Part shown: positions 51,024 to 60,233 of the stretch, piece by piece | Layout: each line of letters opens with the position of its first letter | Numbering within the stretch: position 1 is the first letter of the stretch | Assembly: GCF_027587195.1 (NCBI RefSeq) | Contig: NZ_JAPDDP010000026.1 | Coordinates: 1 to 64,000, forward strand | Source: Solirubrobacter phytolaccae | GTDB lineage: Bacteria > Actinomycetota > Thermoleophilia > Solirubrobacterales > Solirubrobacteraceae | DNA: 64,000 nt | Direction of reading: 5' to 3' | Notes under the pieces: model-generated | Told to the model about the DNA's origin: nothing | Databases searched by the model: none | The model's input: only the letters and a program-made list of their open reading frames with translations | Position numbers and translations under genes: made by a program

Positions 51024-53483
51024 CTAGCGGACCACGAAGTTCACGAGCTTGGATGGCACGACGATGACCTTCACGACCTGCTTGCCGTCGATATGAGCCA
51101 GGACGTTCGGACGCGAGCGTGCCAGCGCCTCGAGCTCTTCCTTCGAAGCCGTGGTCGAGGCCTCGACGCGGTCGCGCAGCTTGCCGTTGACCTGCACGAC
51201 GACCTGGACGACGTCGCGCTCGAGCAGCGACAGGTCGGCGTCCGGCCAGGGGGTCTCCCAGACGCGGTCGCCCGTGAGCTTCTCGAAGACGTCGGCGGCC
51301 GTGTGCGGGGCGAACGGGAAGATCAGCGACGCGGCGGTGGCCGTCGCGAAGTGCAGCGTCCCCGACGAAACCGCCTCACGGCGGCGGTAGGCCTCGTTGA
51401 CCAGCTCCATCACGGCGGAGATGGCCGTGTTGAAGGCGAAGCGGCCGGCCATGTCGTTGGTGACCTTGTCGATCGCCCAGTGGGCCTTGCGCATCAGCTC
51501 GAGGTCGTCGCCCTCGGGCGCCTCCAGCGGGCCGAGCAGCGGCTGGGGCGCGCCCAAGCCGTCGGCCACGTCCATGCCCAGGCGCCAGAGACGGGCGAGG
51601 AAGCGGTGCACGCCCTCGACGCCCTCGTCGTTCCAGTCCGCGTCCTGGTCGGGCGGACCGATGAAGAGGATGTACGAGCGGGCGGTGTCCGCGCCGTAGC
51701 GTTCGACGTACGGCGCCGGGCTGATCATGTTGCCCTTGGACTTGGACATCTTCGCGCCGTCGCGCGTGATCATGCCCTGGGTGAACAGAGCCTTGAAGGG
51801 CTCCTGGGCGCTCAGCAGGTCCAGGTCGGCCAGCGCCTTCACGAAGAAGCGCGCGTACATCAGGTGCAGGATCGCGTGCTCGACGCCGCCGACGTACTGA
51901 TCGACGGGCGTCCAGCTGTCCAGGACCTTCTTGTCCCACGCGGCGTCGTCGTTATTGGCGTCGGTGTAGCGCAGGTAGTACCAGGACGAGTCGACGAACG
52001 TGTCCATCGTGTCCGTCTCGCGCCGCGCGGGACCGCCGCAGATCGGGCACTCCGTGTTGACCCAGTCCTCGGCCGCGGCCAGCGGGGACTTGCCCTGCGG
52101 CGCGTAGTCCTCGATGTCCGGCAGCTCGACCGGCAGCTGGTCCTCGGGCACCGGGACCATGCCGTGCTCGTCGCAGTAGACGATCGGGATCGGGCAGCCC
52201 CAGTAGCGCTGGCGCGAGAGCAGCCAGTCGCGCAGGCGGTAGTTGATCGAACGGTGGCCCTTGCCCTCGCGGTCCAGCCAGTCGACGATCTTCTCGAGCG
52301 CGTCGCGGTTGCCCAGGCCGTCGAACTCCGGCGCGGAGTTGATCAGCGGCCCGTTCCCGGAGTACGGGAGCTCGGCGTCCTCGCCGCCGTCGACGACCTG
52401 GCGGATCTCCAGGCCGAACTCGGTCGCGAAGTCGAAGTCGCGCTCGTCGTGGCCGGGCACGGCCATGATCGCGCCGGTGCCGTACTCCATCAGCACGTAG
52501 TCGGCGACGTACATCGGGATCTTCTCGCCGTTGACCGGGTTCACGACGCTGCGGCCCAGCGGCACACCGGTCTTCTTGCGGTCCGTGTCCGCGCGCTCTT
52601 CCTTGCTCTCCGTCAGGACCTTGTTGACGTACTCGCGTACGGCGGACTCGTGCTCGGTCCCGGCCGCCAGCTTCAGCACGTCGGGGTGCTCGGGCGCCAT
52701 CACGAAGAAGGTCGCGCCGAACAGCGTGTCCGGGCGGGTGGTGAAGACGGAGTACTCGCGGCCGGTCTCGGCCTCGGAGAAGGTGACCTCCGCGCCCTCG
52801 GAGCGGCCGATCCAGTTGCGCTGCATCGTGACCACGTTCTGCGGCCAGTCGATCGTGTCCAGATCGTCGAGCAGGCGGTCGGCGTAGTCGGTGATGCGGA
52901 AGAACCACTGCTCGAGCTGGCGCAGCTCGACGGCCGTGCCGCAGCGCTCGCAGTGCCCGTCGATGACCTGCTCGTTGGCCAGCACCGTGGCGTCCTTGGG
53001 ACACCAGTTGACCGCGGCCTCCTTGCGGTAGGCCAGCCCGCGCTCGAACAGCTGCAGGAAGATCCACTGCGTCCAGCGGTAGTAGCGCGGCTCGTGCGTG
53101 CCGAACTCGCGCGACCAGTCGATCGAGATGCCCCAGGAGCGGAACTGGCGCTGGAAGGAGGCGATCGACTCCTCGGTGGCGACGCGCGGATGCTTGCCGG
53201 TCTTGATCGCGTTGTTCTCCGCGGGCAGCCCGAACGCGTCGTAGCCCATCGGGTGCAGCACCTTCATGCCGTTGCGGCGGCGGAAGTGCGCGACCGCGTC
53301 ACCGACGCTGTAGTTCTTCAGGTGCCCCATGTGGGGCTCGCCCGAGGGATACGGCAGCATCTCGAGCACGTACGAGCGCGGGGCCCCGTCAGGTTCGTTG
53401 GAGACTTCCCAGGTGCGCTCCCGCTCCCAGATCTGCTGCCAACGGCGCTCGATCTCGTGCGGCTCGTAACGGTGCTCGGCCAT
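51024..53483 (-). CDS. leuS: leucyl-tRNA synthetase
   Basis: An 819-residue class I synthetase charging tRNA-Leu. The HIGH-type site is PHMGHLKNY (about 50-58). The KMSKS site is AKMSKSKGNM. The CP1 editing domain is seen with TRPDTLFGATF and the FVDSSWYYLRY stretch. Zinc-type cysteines occur in GHCERCG and ECPICGG. The ATG at 53481-53483 fits relatives. It is monocistronic: tRNA-Ala lies upstream on the other strand and comEA downstream after an 87-base gap. Confidence 0.97.
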   Translation of the reverse strand: MAEHRYEPHEIERRWQQIWERERTWEVSNEPDGAPRSYVLEMLPYPSGEPHMGHLKNYSVGDAVAHFRRRNGMKVLHPMGYDAFGLPAENNAIKTGKHPRVATEESIASFQRQFRSWGISIDWSREFGTHEPRYYRWTQWIFLQLFERGLAYRKEAAVNWCPKDATVLANEQVIDGHCERCGTAVELRQLEQWFFRITDYADRLLDDLDTIDWPQNVVTMQRNWIGRSEGAEVTFSEAETGREYSVFTTRPDTLFGATFFVMAPEHPDVLKLAAGTEHESAVREYVNKVLTESKEERADTDRKKTGVPLGRSVVNPVNGEKIPMYVADYVLMEYGTGAIMAVPGHDERDFDFATEFGLEIRQVVDGGEDAELPYSGNGPLINSAPEFDGLGNRDALEKIVDWLDREGKGHRSINYRLRDWLLSRQRYWGCPIPIVYCDEHGMVPVPEDQLPVELPDIEDYAPQGKSPLAAAEDWVNTECPICGGPARRETDTMDTFVDSSWYYLRYTDANNDDAAWDKKVLDSWTPVDQYVGGVEHAILHLMYARFFVKALADLDLLSAQEPFKALFTQGMITRDGAKMSKSKGNMISPAPYVERYGADTARSYILFIGPPDQDADWNDEGVEGVHRFLARLWRLGMDVADGLGAPQPLLGPLEAPEGDDLELMRKAHWAIDKVTNDMAGRFAFNTAISAVMELVNEAYRRREAVSSGTLHFATATAASLIFPFAPHTAADVFEKLTGDRVWETPWPDADLSLLERDVVQVVVQVNGKLRDRVEASTTASKEELEALARSRPNVLAHIDGKQVVKVIVVPSKLVNFVVR

Positions 53484-53559
53484 GAGGCGCGGAGGTTAGC
53501 GTCCGGACGAACCACATCCGCGGCGCGAGGTCGCTAAAGTATCTCCCGGCAAGTTGCTC

Positions 53560-53632
53560 GGGGCTATAGCTCAGCTGGGAGAGCGCGTGACTGGCAGTCA
53601 CGAGGTCGTCGGTTCGATCCCGTCTAGCTCCA
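53560..53632 (+). tRNA. tRNA-Ala (anticodon GGC)
   Basis: A cloverleaf fits 53560-53632. The acceptor stem GGGGCTA pairs with TAGCTCC (with one G-U), and the D arm is GCTC/GAGC. The anticodon stem CGTGA/TCACG encloses loop CTGGCAG, so the anticodon is GGC, reading GCC. The T loop is TTCGATC. The T stem GTCGG/CCGTC has a U-U mismatch at the second pair. The discriminator base is A and CCA is not encoded (CTA follows). An acceptor G3-U70 pair, the AlaRS identity element, is present. Confidence 0.93.
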
Positions 53633-53640
53633 CTAAATGA

Positions 53641-53667
53641 AAAGGCCGCCCAACGGGCGGCCTTTTC
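53641..53667. terminator. intrinsic terminator between tRNA-Ala and rsfS
   Basis: AAAAGGCCGCCC (53641-53652) pairs with GGGCGGCCTTTT (53656-53667) around a 3-nt loop. A and T runs flank both sides, so it can stop the tRNA transcript on plus and the nadD-rsfS transcript on minus. Confidence 0.9.
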
Positions 53668-53692
53668 TCGTTCTTGCGGAAGATTCGAACCG

Positions 53693-54064
53693 CTACTCGA
53701 TCTCGCGCTTCGGGGCTTCGCCCCAGAGCTGCTCGAGGCGGTAGTACTCGCGCGCCTCGGCGGTGAAGATGTGGACGATCACGTCCAGGTAGTCCATGAG
53801 GATCCAGCGGGACTCGCTGACGCCCTCGACGCGCCGCGGGAGCAGCCCGTGCTCCTTCTTCATGTTCTCGTGGATGCGGTCGTGGATCGCCTTGACCTGG
53901 CGATCGGAGCCGCCGGTGGCGACCACGAAGTAGTCGGTGTAGCCGAGCACGCCCCGCAGGTCGAGCTCGACGATCTCCTGAGCTTTGACGTCTGACGCGT
54001 AGCCGCCGATCAGGTCGGCCAGCTGGGCCGGCTCGATCGGCGCGGAGGCGCGGGGAGCGGTCAT
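53693..54064 (-). CDS. rsfS: ribosomal silencing factor RsfS
   Basis: A 123-residue protein that binds L14 and blocks subunit joining when nutrients are scarce. The core is intact: AQEIVELDLRG, GYTDYFVVATGGSDRQVKAI, and WILMDYLDVIVHIFTAEAREYYRLEQLW. ATG overlaps the nadD stop as ATGA. Last gene of the proA-nadD-rsfS run. Confidence 0.96.
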   Translation of the reverse strand: MTAPRASAPIEPAQLADLIGGYASDVKAQEIVELDLRGVLGYTDYFVVATGGSDRQVKAIHDRIHENMKKEHGLLPRRVEGVSESRWILMDYLDVIVHIFTAEAREYYRLEQLWGEAPKREIE

Positions 54065-54654
54065 GCGTACAACCCTTCGGCGGCGATGAACTCGGCCACA
54101 GCGTCGGGCACGAGGTAACGGATCGGACGGCCCTGCGCCATGCGTGCGCGGATGGCCGAGGAGGAGATGTCGAGACGAGGCATGTCGAAGAAGCGGATCT
54201 GTTCAGCGCCGGCGAGCCCGGCGAGGTGCTCCACGATGTCCGTGCGGCGGATGCCTTCACGTTCGGCGACGCCCAGCGTCGCCAGGGCGAGGACCGACTC
54301 CGGCTCGTGCCACGTGGGCAGCGAGTGGGCCATGTCACCACCCATGATGAACGTCAGCTCGTCCTCCGGACTGGACTCATGCAGCCGTCTGAGGGTATCG
54401 ACCGTGTAGGACCGACCCGGGACGTCCGCGTCCACGCGTGAGACCCAGAAGCGCGAGTCCCCCGCCACGGCGCGGCGCGTGAGCTCCACGCGCACCTCCA
54501 CCCCGGGGTCGCCGACGATCTCCTTGTGCGGCGGCTGGTTGACCGGGATGAACGCCACCTCGTCGAGCCCGAGCTGGTCGCAGGCCTCCGCCGCGCAGAC
54601 GAGATGACCGATGTGCGGCGGGTTGAACGTGCCGCCGAGCAGGCCGAGCTTCAA
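54061..54654 (-). CDS. nadD: nicotinate-nucleotide adenylyltransferase
   Basis: A 197-residue Rossmann-like enzyme adenylating nicotinate mononucleotide for NAD synthesis. The nucleotidyltransferase motifs are GGTFNPPHIGHL at the start and ISSSAIRARMAQG near the end. TTG 54652-54654 is chosen because it overlaps the proA stop as TTGA and places the first strand (KLGLLGGTF) correctly; the longer upstream frame lies inside proA. Confidence 0.94.
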   Translation of the reverse strand: MKLGLLGGTFNPPHIGHLVCAAEACDQLGLDEVAFIPVNQPPHKEIVGDPGVEVRVELTRRAVAGDSRFWVSRVDADVPGRSYTVDTLRRLHESSPEDELTFIMGGDMAHSLPTWHEPESVLALATLGVAEREGIRRTDIVEHLAGLAGAEQIRFFDMPRLDISSSAIRARMAQGRPIRYLVPDAVAEFIAAEGLYA

Positions 54655-55910
54655 GCGCGAACGTGCCCGTCGCCCTCGACCAGGTAGCGCGTCGAGCACA
54701 GCTCGCGCAGCCCGATGGGCCCGCGGGCGTGGAGCTTCTGGGTCGAGTTGCCGATCTCCGCGCCCATCCCGAACTCGCCGCCGTCCGTGAAGCGCGTGGA
54801 GGCGTTGACGTAGATGCAGGCGCTGTCGATGCCGAGCTGGAACGCGCGGGCCGCGGAGCGGTCGTTGGTGACGATCGCCTCCGAATGCCCGGAGCCGTAC
54901 TGGTTGACGTGGTCGATCGCCTCGTCCACCGAGTCCACGACGCGCACCGCGAGGATGAGCGCGAGGAACTCCTCGCCCCAGTCGGACTCGGACGCGGCGG
55001 CGACGCTCGGGTCGATCGCGCGCACCCGCTCGTCCCCGCGCAGCTCGACGCCCTCGGCCCGCAGCGCGGCGATCGCGCCCGGCAGGAAGTCGGCGGCCAC
55101 GGAGGAGTGCACGAGCAGCGTCTCGGCCGAGTTGCACGTGCCGGGACGCTGGACCTTGGCGTTGACGATGATCCGCTCCGCCGCGGCCAGGTCGGCCGAG
55201 GCGTCCACGTACACGTGGCAGTTGCCCGCCGCGGCGTAGATGACCGGCACCTTGGCGACCGCGCTGATCGCCTTCTTCAGGCCCTCGCCGCCGCGCGGGA
55301 TGATCAGGTCGACGATCCCCTCGAGCTGCGCGAGCTCGGTGAGCGCGGCCCGGTCGCCGCCGACGAGGCCGATCGAGCCCTCGGGCAGCGCGCTGGCCGC
55401 CTCGGTCGCGATCCGGGCGAGCACCTCGTTGGAATGGGTGGCGCTCGACGAGCCCCGCAGCAGCACCGCGTTGCCCGACTTCAAGGCCAGGGCGGCCGCG
55501 TCGATGGTCACGTTCGGCCGCGCCTCGTAGACCACGGCGACAACGCCGAGCGGGACTCGAACCTTGCGGACCTCGAGCCCGTTCGGCAGCCGCCCGCCGT
55601 CGACGACCTCGCCGACCGGGTCCGGCAGCGCCGCGATCGCGCGGGTGCCGGCGGCGATCGCGCGCACGCGCTCGTCCGTCAGCGCCAGGCGGTCCATCAG
55701 CGCTTCCGAGAGCCCGTTCTCGCGCCCGGCCTCCAGGTCGCGCGCGTTGGCCTCGATGATCTCCGGGATCCGCGCCTCGAGGGCGTCCGCGATCGCGTGC
55801 AGCGCCGCGTCCTTGGTCGCCGACGGGACCGCTGCCAACCGCCGGGCAGCCGCCTTGGCGGCAAGGGCGAGATCGGTGACGGAGGTCGAGGGAACGGTCG
55901 CGGCGGCCAT
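54651..55910 (-). CDS. proA: gamma-glutamyl phosphate reductase
   Basis: A 419-residue aldehyde-dehydrogenase-like enzyme making glutamate semialdehyde for proline. The catalytic Cys is in RPGTCNSAETLLV. NADP-contact and family blocks include VPLGVVAVVYEARPN, GNAVLLRGSSSA and PRGGEGL. ATG 55908-55910 fits the family. Its usual partner proB lies 3.2 kb away on the same strand, with two plus-strand genes in between. The start region is divergent from the guanine deaminase gene. Confidence 0.96.
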   Translation of the reverse strand: MAAATVPSTSVTDLALAAKAAARRLAAVPSATKDAALHAIADALEARIPEIIEANARDLEAGRENGLSEALMDRLALTDERVRAIAAGTRAIAALPDPVGEVVDGGRLPNGLEVRKVRVPLGVVAVVYEARPNVTIDAAALALKSGNAVLLRGSSSATHSNEVLARIATEAASALPEGSIGLVGGDRAALTELAQLEGIVDLIIPRGGEGLKKAISAVAKVPVIYAAAGNCHVYVDASADLAAAERIIVNAKVQRPGTCNSAETLLVHSSVAADFLPGAIAALRAEGVELRGDERVRAIDPSVAAASESDWGEEFLALILAVRVVDSVDEAIDHVNQYGSGHSEAIVTNDRSAARAFQLGIDSACIYVNASTRFTDGGEFGMGAEIGNSTQKLHARGPIGLRELCSTRYLVEGDGHVRA

Positions 55911-55985
55911 GAGCCTAGTGTAAGGGCCGCGTGCGCTCGGCACGAGGAGGCGCGCGGTCGCCGTGGTTGGCCGTAGGCTGCGCGG

Positions 55986-57284
55986 GTGGCCGGCACGACG
56001 ATCATCCGCGCGCGCGTCGCGCACACGCCGCGTGATCCGTTCGCGGCCGACGACGCGCTGGAGACGTTCGACGACGGCGCGGTCGCCTTCGCGGACGGGA
56101 CGATCGTCGCCACCGGGCCGGCGACCGACGTGCTCGCCGCGCATCCCGAGGCGACGGTGCACGACCGGCGCGACTGCGTGCTGATCCCGGGCATGGTCGA
56201 CACGCACGTGCACTTCCCGCAGATCCCCGTGATCGGCGCGATGGGGCTCGAGCTGCTCGAGTGGCTCGCGCAGCGCACGTTGCCGGAGGAGGCCAGGATG
56301 GCCGACCTCGACCACGCGCAGCGCGCCGCCACGCGCTTCACGCGGCTCCTCGCGCTCAACGGCACGACGTCGGCACTGGTCTTCGGCAGCCACTTCCCGC
56401 AGGCGCAGCACGCGCTCTTCGAGGCCGCCGACGCGTCCGGGCTTCGGATCGCGTCGGGCCTGGTCGTCTCCGACCGCAACCTGCGCCCCGAGCTCGAGGT
56501 CACGCCGGAGGAGGCCTACGCGCGCAGCACCGAGCTGCGCGCCCGCTGGCACGGCCACGGGCGGCTCCGCTACGTCATCACGCCGCGCTTCAGCGTCTCC
56601 GCCACGGAGGCGATGCTCGACGCCTGCCGGGCGCTGCTCGACGACGAGCCGACCGCCCTGTTCACGAGCCACGTGAACGAGAGCCCGGGCGAGATCGCGT
56701 TCGTGAAGGAGCTGTTCCCGAAGGCCCGCGACTACATCGGCACCTACGAGGACGCGGGGCTGCTGCGGCCGTGCTCGGTGCTCGCCCACAACGTGCACGT
56801 GTCCGACGAGGGTCTCCATCGCCTCGCGCGCGCCAAGACCGCCGTCGCGCACTGCCCGTCCTCCAACGCCTTCCTGGCCAGCGGCATCTTCCCCATGGCC
56901 CGCCACGTCGAGCACGGGGTGCGGTTCGGGATGGGCACGGACGTCGGCGCCGGGACGGGCCTCTCGATGCTCAAGGAGGCGCTCGTGGCGTACCACGTGC
57001 AGATGGTCCGCTCGGAGGGACACATGCTCGGGCCCGCGCACCTGCTCTACCTCGCGACCGCCGCGGGCGCGAAGGCGATCGGGCTCGAGGCGGTCGCCGG
57101 AGACCTCACGCCGGGCAAGGCGGCGGACCTCGTGCTGCTCAAGCCGCCGCCCGGCGGCACGCTCGAGGCCGTGCTCGAGGAGGCGCCGGACTGGAGCGCC
57201 GCGCTCGGCGCGATCTTCACGCTCGCCCGCGAGGAGTGCGTGGTCGAGACCCGTGTGGCGGGCGACATCGTGTTTCGTCGTTAA
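55986..57284 (+). CDS. guaD: guanine deaminase
   Basis: A 432-residue amidohydrolase converting guanine to xanthine. Metal and substrate motifs are PGMVDTHVHFPQ (His74, His76), ALNGTTSALVFGSHF, FTSHVNES, VLAHNVHV, HCPSSNAFLASGIF and GTDVGAGTGLSML. The last two are guanine-deaminase-specific within the family. GTG start at 55986. No other purine catabolism gene is nearby. Confidence 0.9.
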   Translation: MAGTTIIRARVAHTPRDPFAADDALETFDDGAVAFADGTIVATGPATDVLAAHPEATVHDRRDCVLIPGMVDTHVHFPQIPVIGAMGLELLEWLAQRTLPEEARMADLDHAQRAATRFTRLLALNGTTSALVFGSHFPQAQHALFEAADASGLRIASGLVVSDRNLRPELEVTPEEAYARSTELRARWHGHGRLRYVITPRFSVSATEAMLDACRALLDDEPTALFTSHVNESPGEIAFVKELFPKARDYIGTYEDAGLLRPCSVLAHNVHVSDEGLHRLARAKTAVAHCPSSNAFLASGIFPMARHVEHGVRFGMGTDVGAGTGLSMLKEALVAYHVQMVRSEGHMLGPAHLLYLATAAGAKAIGLEAVAGDLTPGKAADLVLLKPPPGGTLEAVLEEAPDWSAALGAIFTLAREECVVETRVAGDIVFRR

Positions 57285-57333
57285 ACGGACCGCCGCGTTC
57301 TATTAGGCGCGTTCGCGGTCGACGACCAAGAGC

Positions 57334-59145
57334 ATGACCACGAACCTCCGCACCGGCCTCACGGCCGCGGCGGTGGCGCTGCTGACTGCCGTCCCCGCCT
57401 CCGCCGCCCATGCCGCTCCTCTGCAAACGCCGGTCCAGATCGACAACATGGGTGGCTACCTCCCGTCGGTCGCCGTCAACGCCGGCTCCGCCATCGTGGG
57501 CCTGCCGACGAACGACGCCGTGAAAGTGGCGACGAGCGCCGGCGCCGGCCAGTGGAACCCGACGATCGCGCTCTCCTCGCCCACGGCGAAGTCCGACGGC
57601 GTCGCCGTCACCGTCGACGAGGACGGCACCCAGACCGCGGTCTGGGGCGAGTACTTCATGATCTCGGCCGGCATGGGCATGCCGAACCCGGGCCCGACGA
57701 GCATCTACGCCGCCACCCGCACGGCGGTCGGCGCGTGGAGCACGCCCGAGAAGCTCTCCCCCGCCGGCGCCGCCGTCCTCGGCCAAGTGTCGGCCGTCGT
57801 CGGCACGGACGGCCGCGTCACGGCCACGTGGTTGGAGGACTCCGGCGACGTCTACTTCACGACGCGCCCGCTCGGCGGCGCCTGGAGCCCGCGCACGAAG
57901 GTCACGGGTGCGGAGGCCGGCGCGGCGATCGACCTCGCCGCGGCCAAGGACGGCACCGTCACTGCCGTGTGGCGCGACACGACCAGCAGCGACGCCCTGG
58001 TCTCGACGCTGCGGGACGGGGCCTGGACCGCCCCGGTGGACGTCTCCGGCGCCGCGGTCTCCGATCCCGCGCTCGACATGACCCCCGCCGGCGACGCCAC
58101 CGTGGTCTGGAAGGGCAGCGGCGGCATCTTCACCACCCGGCGCGCGGCGGGGAGCACCACCTGGACCGCACCCGAGCAGATCTCCGGCAACAACGGCAAC
58201 TACGGCCACTACGCGCCCGGGCTCGTCGTCGAGCGCAGCGGCCGCGCGACCGCCGCCTGGAGCGAGTACGGCAGCGGCGGCTACCACGTGTACACGTCCG
58301 AGCGTGCCGCGGACGGCACCTGGAGCGCGAACCGGGACCTCGGCCCGGGCGACTCGTCCAAGCCGACCCTGGCCGCCACGCCGGACGGCGAGGTCCACGT
58401 CGCCTGGTACGGCCTGCCGACGCGGATCGTCTCGCGGGCGGCCGACGGCACCTGGGGCTCGCTCAGCACGATCTCGGCGTTCGTGAACTCCGACCCGGTG
58501 ATCGCGGCGGACGAGGACGGCGACGTGGTCATCGCCGGCGCGCCGAACGGCTCGCCGGTCCAGGTCGCCGGGTTCGACAACGCCGGCCCCGGGCTCACCG
58601 CGCTGTCCGTCCCGGCCTCGGCCCAGGTGGGCGCGGCTGTCACGTTCAGCGTGTCGCCGATCGACCTGTGGTCGGGCCTCGGCACCACGACCTGGAGCTT
58701 CGGCGACGGCACGACGGGCACGGGCACAACCGTCACGCACACGTTCGCCACCACCGGCACGAAGAAGATCACGGTCACGGCGACCGACACCTTCGGTCGC
58801 GCCCGCACCCGCACGCGGGCCCTCAGCGTCACGCAGGCCGTGGCCCCGACCCCCGAGCCGCCGGCCCCCGGCACCGACCCCACCCCGCCGGCCAAGACGC
58901 CCGGCACCTGCACCCCGCGCGCGCTGACCACCGTCAAGTGGAAGCTGACGAAGGGCACGAAGGTCCGCCGCGCGACGATCACCGTCAGCGGCGACAAGAA
59001 GGCCCGCAAGCTCAAGCGCACGGCCCGTTCCTTCAAGCTCGACCTGCGCAAGGCCAAGGGCAAGGTGGTCACCGTGACCATCCGCACCCGCACGACCAAG
59101 GGCAAGCTGGTCACGAAGACGCAGCGCTACACGCTCTGCTCCTAA
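57334..59145 (+). CDS. secreted PKD-domain protein
   Basis: A 603-residue exported protein. Signal peptide to about residue 27 (AAHA then APLQ). About 30-415 is a beta-rich region with recurring W/G/D repeats such as DGTVTAVWRDT and DGEVHVAWYG, consistent with a propeller. A PKD domain lies at about 425-500 (GAAVTFSVSP, TTWSFGDGTTGTG, HTFATTGTKKITVTATD). Then come a Pro-rich linker and a Lys/Arg/Thr-rich C-terminal module of about 80 residues ending in YTLCS, which may bind the cell surface. Function unknown; the stop overlaps proB by 4 bases. Confidence 0.78.
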   Translation: MTTNLRTGLTAAAVALLTAVPASAAHAAPLQTPVQIDNMGGYLPSVAVNAGSAIVGLPTNDAVKVATSAGAGQWNPTIALSSPTAKSDGVAVTVDEDGTQTAVWGEYFMISAGMGMPNPGPTSIYAATRTAVGAWSTPEKLSPAGAAVLGQVSAVVGTDGRVTATWLEDSGDVYFTTRPLGGAWSPRTKVTGAEAGAAIDLAAAKDGTVTAVWRDTTSSDALVSTLRDGAWTAPVDVSGAAVSDPALDMTPAGDATVVWKGSGGIFTTRRAAGSTTWTAPEQISGNNGNYGHYAPGLVVERSGRATAAWSEYGSGGYHVYTSERAADGTWSANRDLGPGDSSKPTLAATPDGEVHVAWYGLPTRIVSRAADGTWGSLSTISAFVNSDPVIAADEDGDVVIAGAPNGSPVQVAGFDNAGPGLTALSVPASAQVGAAVTFSVSPIDLWSGLGTTTWSFGDGTTGTGTTVTHTFATTGTKKITVTATDTFGRARTRTRALSVTQAVAPTPEPPAPGTDPTPPAKTPGTCTPRALTTVKWKLTKGTKVRRATITVSGDKKARKLKRTARSFKLDLRKAKGKVVTVTIRTRTTKGKLVTKTQRYTLCS

Positions 59146-60233
59146 GTCAGGACGAAGTAGTCGCGATGCACGGCTTCCTCGGTCGCCCGGGGAAGCACCT
59201 CGCGCACGGCGCCTGACTTGAGGCCCATGACCCGCCGCAGCTCGGCGGAGGAGTAGTTCGAGATCCCCTTGCCGACGGCGCTCCCGTCGGCGAGGACCTC
59301 GATCGCGTCGCCCGCCTCGAAGGCGCCCTCGACGCCGACGATGCCGACCGGCAGCAGCGACGTGCCGCCGTCGCGCAGCGCCCGTGCAGCGCCCGCGTCG
59401 ACCACGACCGTGCCCTGGGAGGGCTTGGCGTAGCGCAGCCAGAGCTTGAAGGACGGCTGGCGCACCGGGTGCGGCGCGAAGTGCGTGCCCGCGGGCTCCC
59501 CCGCCCAGGCGCGCGCGAGCACGCCCGGCTCGAACCCGCTCCCGATCACGGTCGGGATGCCGGCCGCGGTGGCCATCTCCGCGGCCGCGACCTTCGAGCG
59601 CATCCCGCCCGAGCCCAGTGCCGAGGTCTCCGACGAGATGCTCAAAGCGGCCAGCTCGGCCGGATCGTCCACGCTCTCGACCAACCGCGCCGACGGGTCG
59701 GAGCGCGGATCGGCGGTGAACAGCCCCGCCGTCGAGGTCAGCAGGAGCAGCAACGACGCGTCGACCAGCACGGCGACCTGCGCGGCGAGGAAGTCGTTGT
59801 CGCCGAAGGAGATCTCGTCCGTGGTGGTCGTGTCGTTCTCGTTGATGACCGGGACGATCCGCCAGTCGACGAGCGTCCGCAGCGTGCGGCGCGCGTTCAG
59901 GTAGTGCGTCCGCGCGCTCATGTCGAAGAACGTCAACAGCACCTGCGCCGACTGGATGCCGCGCTCGCGCAGGTACTCGTCGTAGGTGCGGTAGAGCCGG
60001 CCCTGGCCGACCGCGGACGCCGCCTGGAGCTCCTCGACCGCCTTCGGCCGCCCGCCCAGCCCGAGCAGGTGGATGCCGCGCGCGATCGCACCAGAAGTCA
60101 CCACGACCACGTCGGTCCCGGCCGCGTGCAGCGCCGCGATCTCCTCGCAGATCCTCGCGACGACGGACAGCCGCAGCGCGCCGCTGTCCTCGGCGACGAT
60201 CGACGAGCCGAGCTTGACGACCGCGACCGGCAT
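59142..60233 (-). CDS. proB: glutamate 5-kinase
   Basis: A 363-residue enzyme for the first proline step. The amino-acid-kinase domain (about 1-260) contains VVKLGSSIV, VTSGAIARG, NENDTTTTDEISFGDND and GSGGMRSKVAAAEMA. A C-terminal PUA domain (about 275-360) starts QGTVVVDAGAARAL. ATG 60231-60233 overlaps the obg stop by one base (TGATG). The N-terminal feedback site for proline appears intact. Confidence 0.95.
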   Translation of the reverse strand: MPVAVVKLGSSIVAEDSGALRLSVVARICEEIAALHAAGTDVVVVTSGAIARGIHLLGLGGRPKAVEELQAASAVGQGRLYRTYDEYLRERGIQSAQVLLTFFDMSARTHYLNARRTLRTLVDWRIVPVINENDTTTTDEISFGDNDFLAAQVAVLVDASLLLLLTSTAGLFTADPRSDPSARLVESVDDPAELAALSISSETSALGSGGMRSKVAAAEMATAAGIPTVIGSGFEPGVLARAWAGEPAGTHFAPHPVRQPSFKLWLRYAKPSQGTVVVDAGAARALRDGGTSLLPVGIVGVEGAFEAGDAIEVLADGSAVGKGISNYSSAELRRVMGLKSGAVREVLPRATEEAVHRDYFVLT

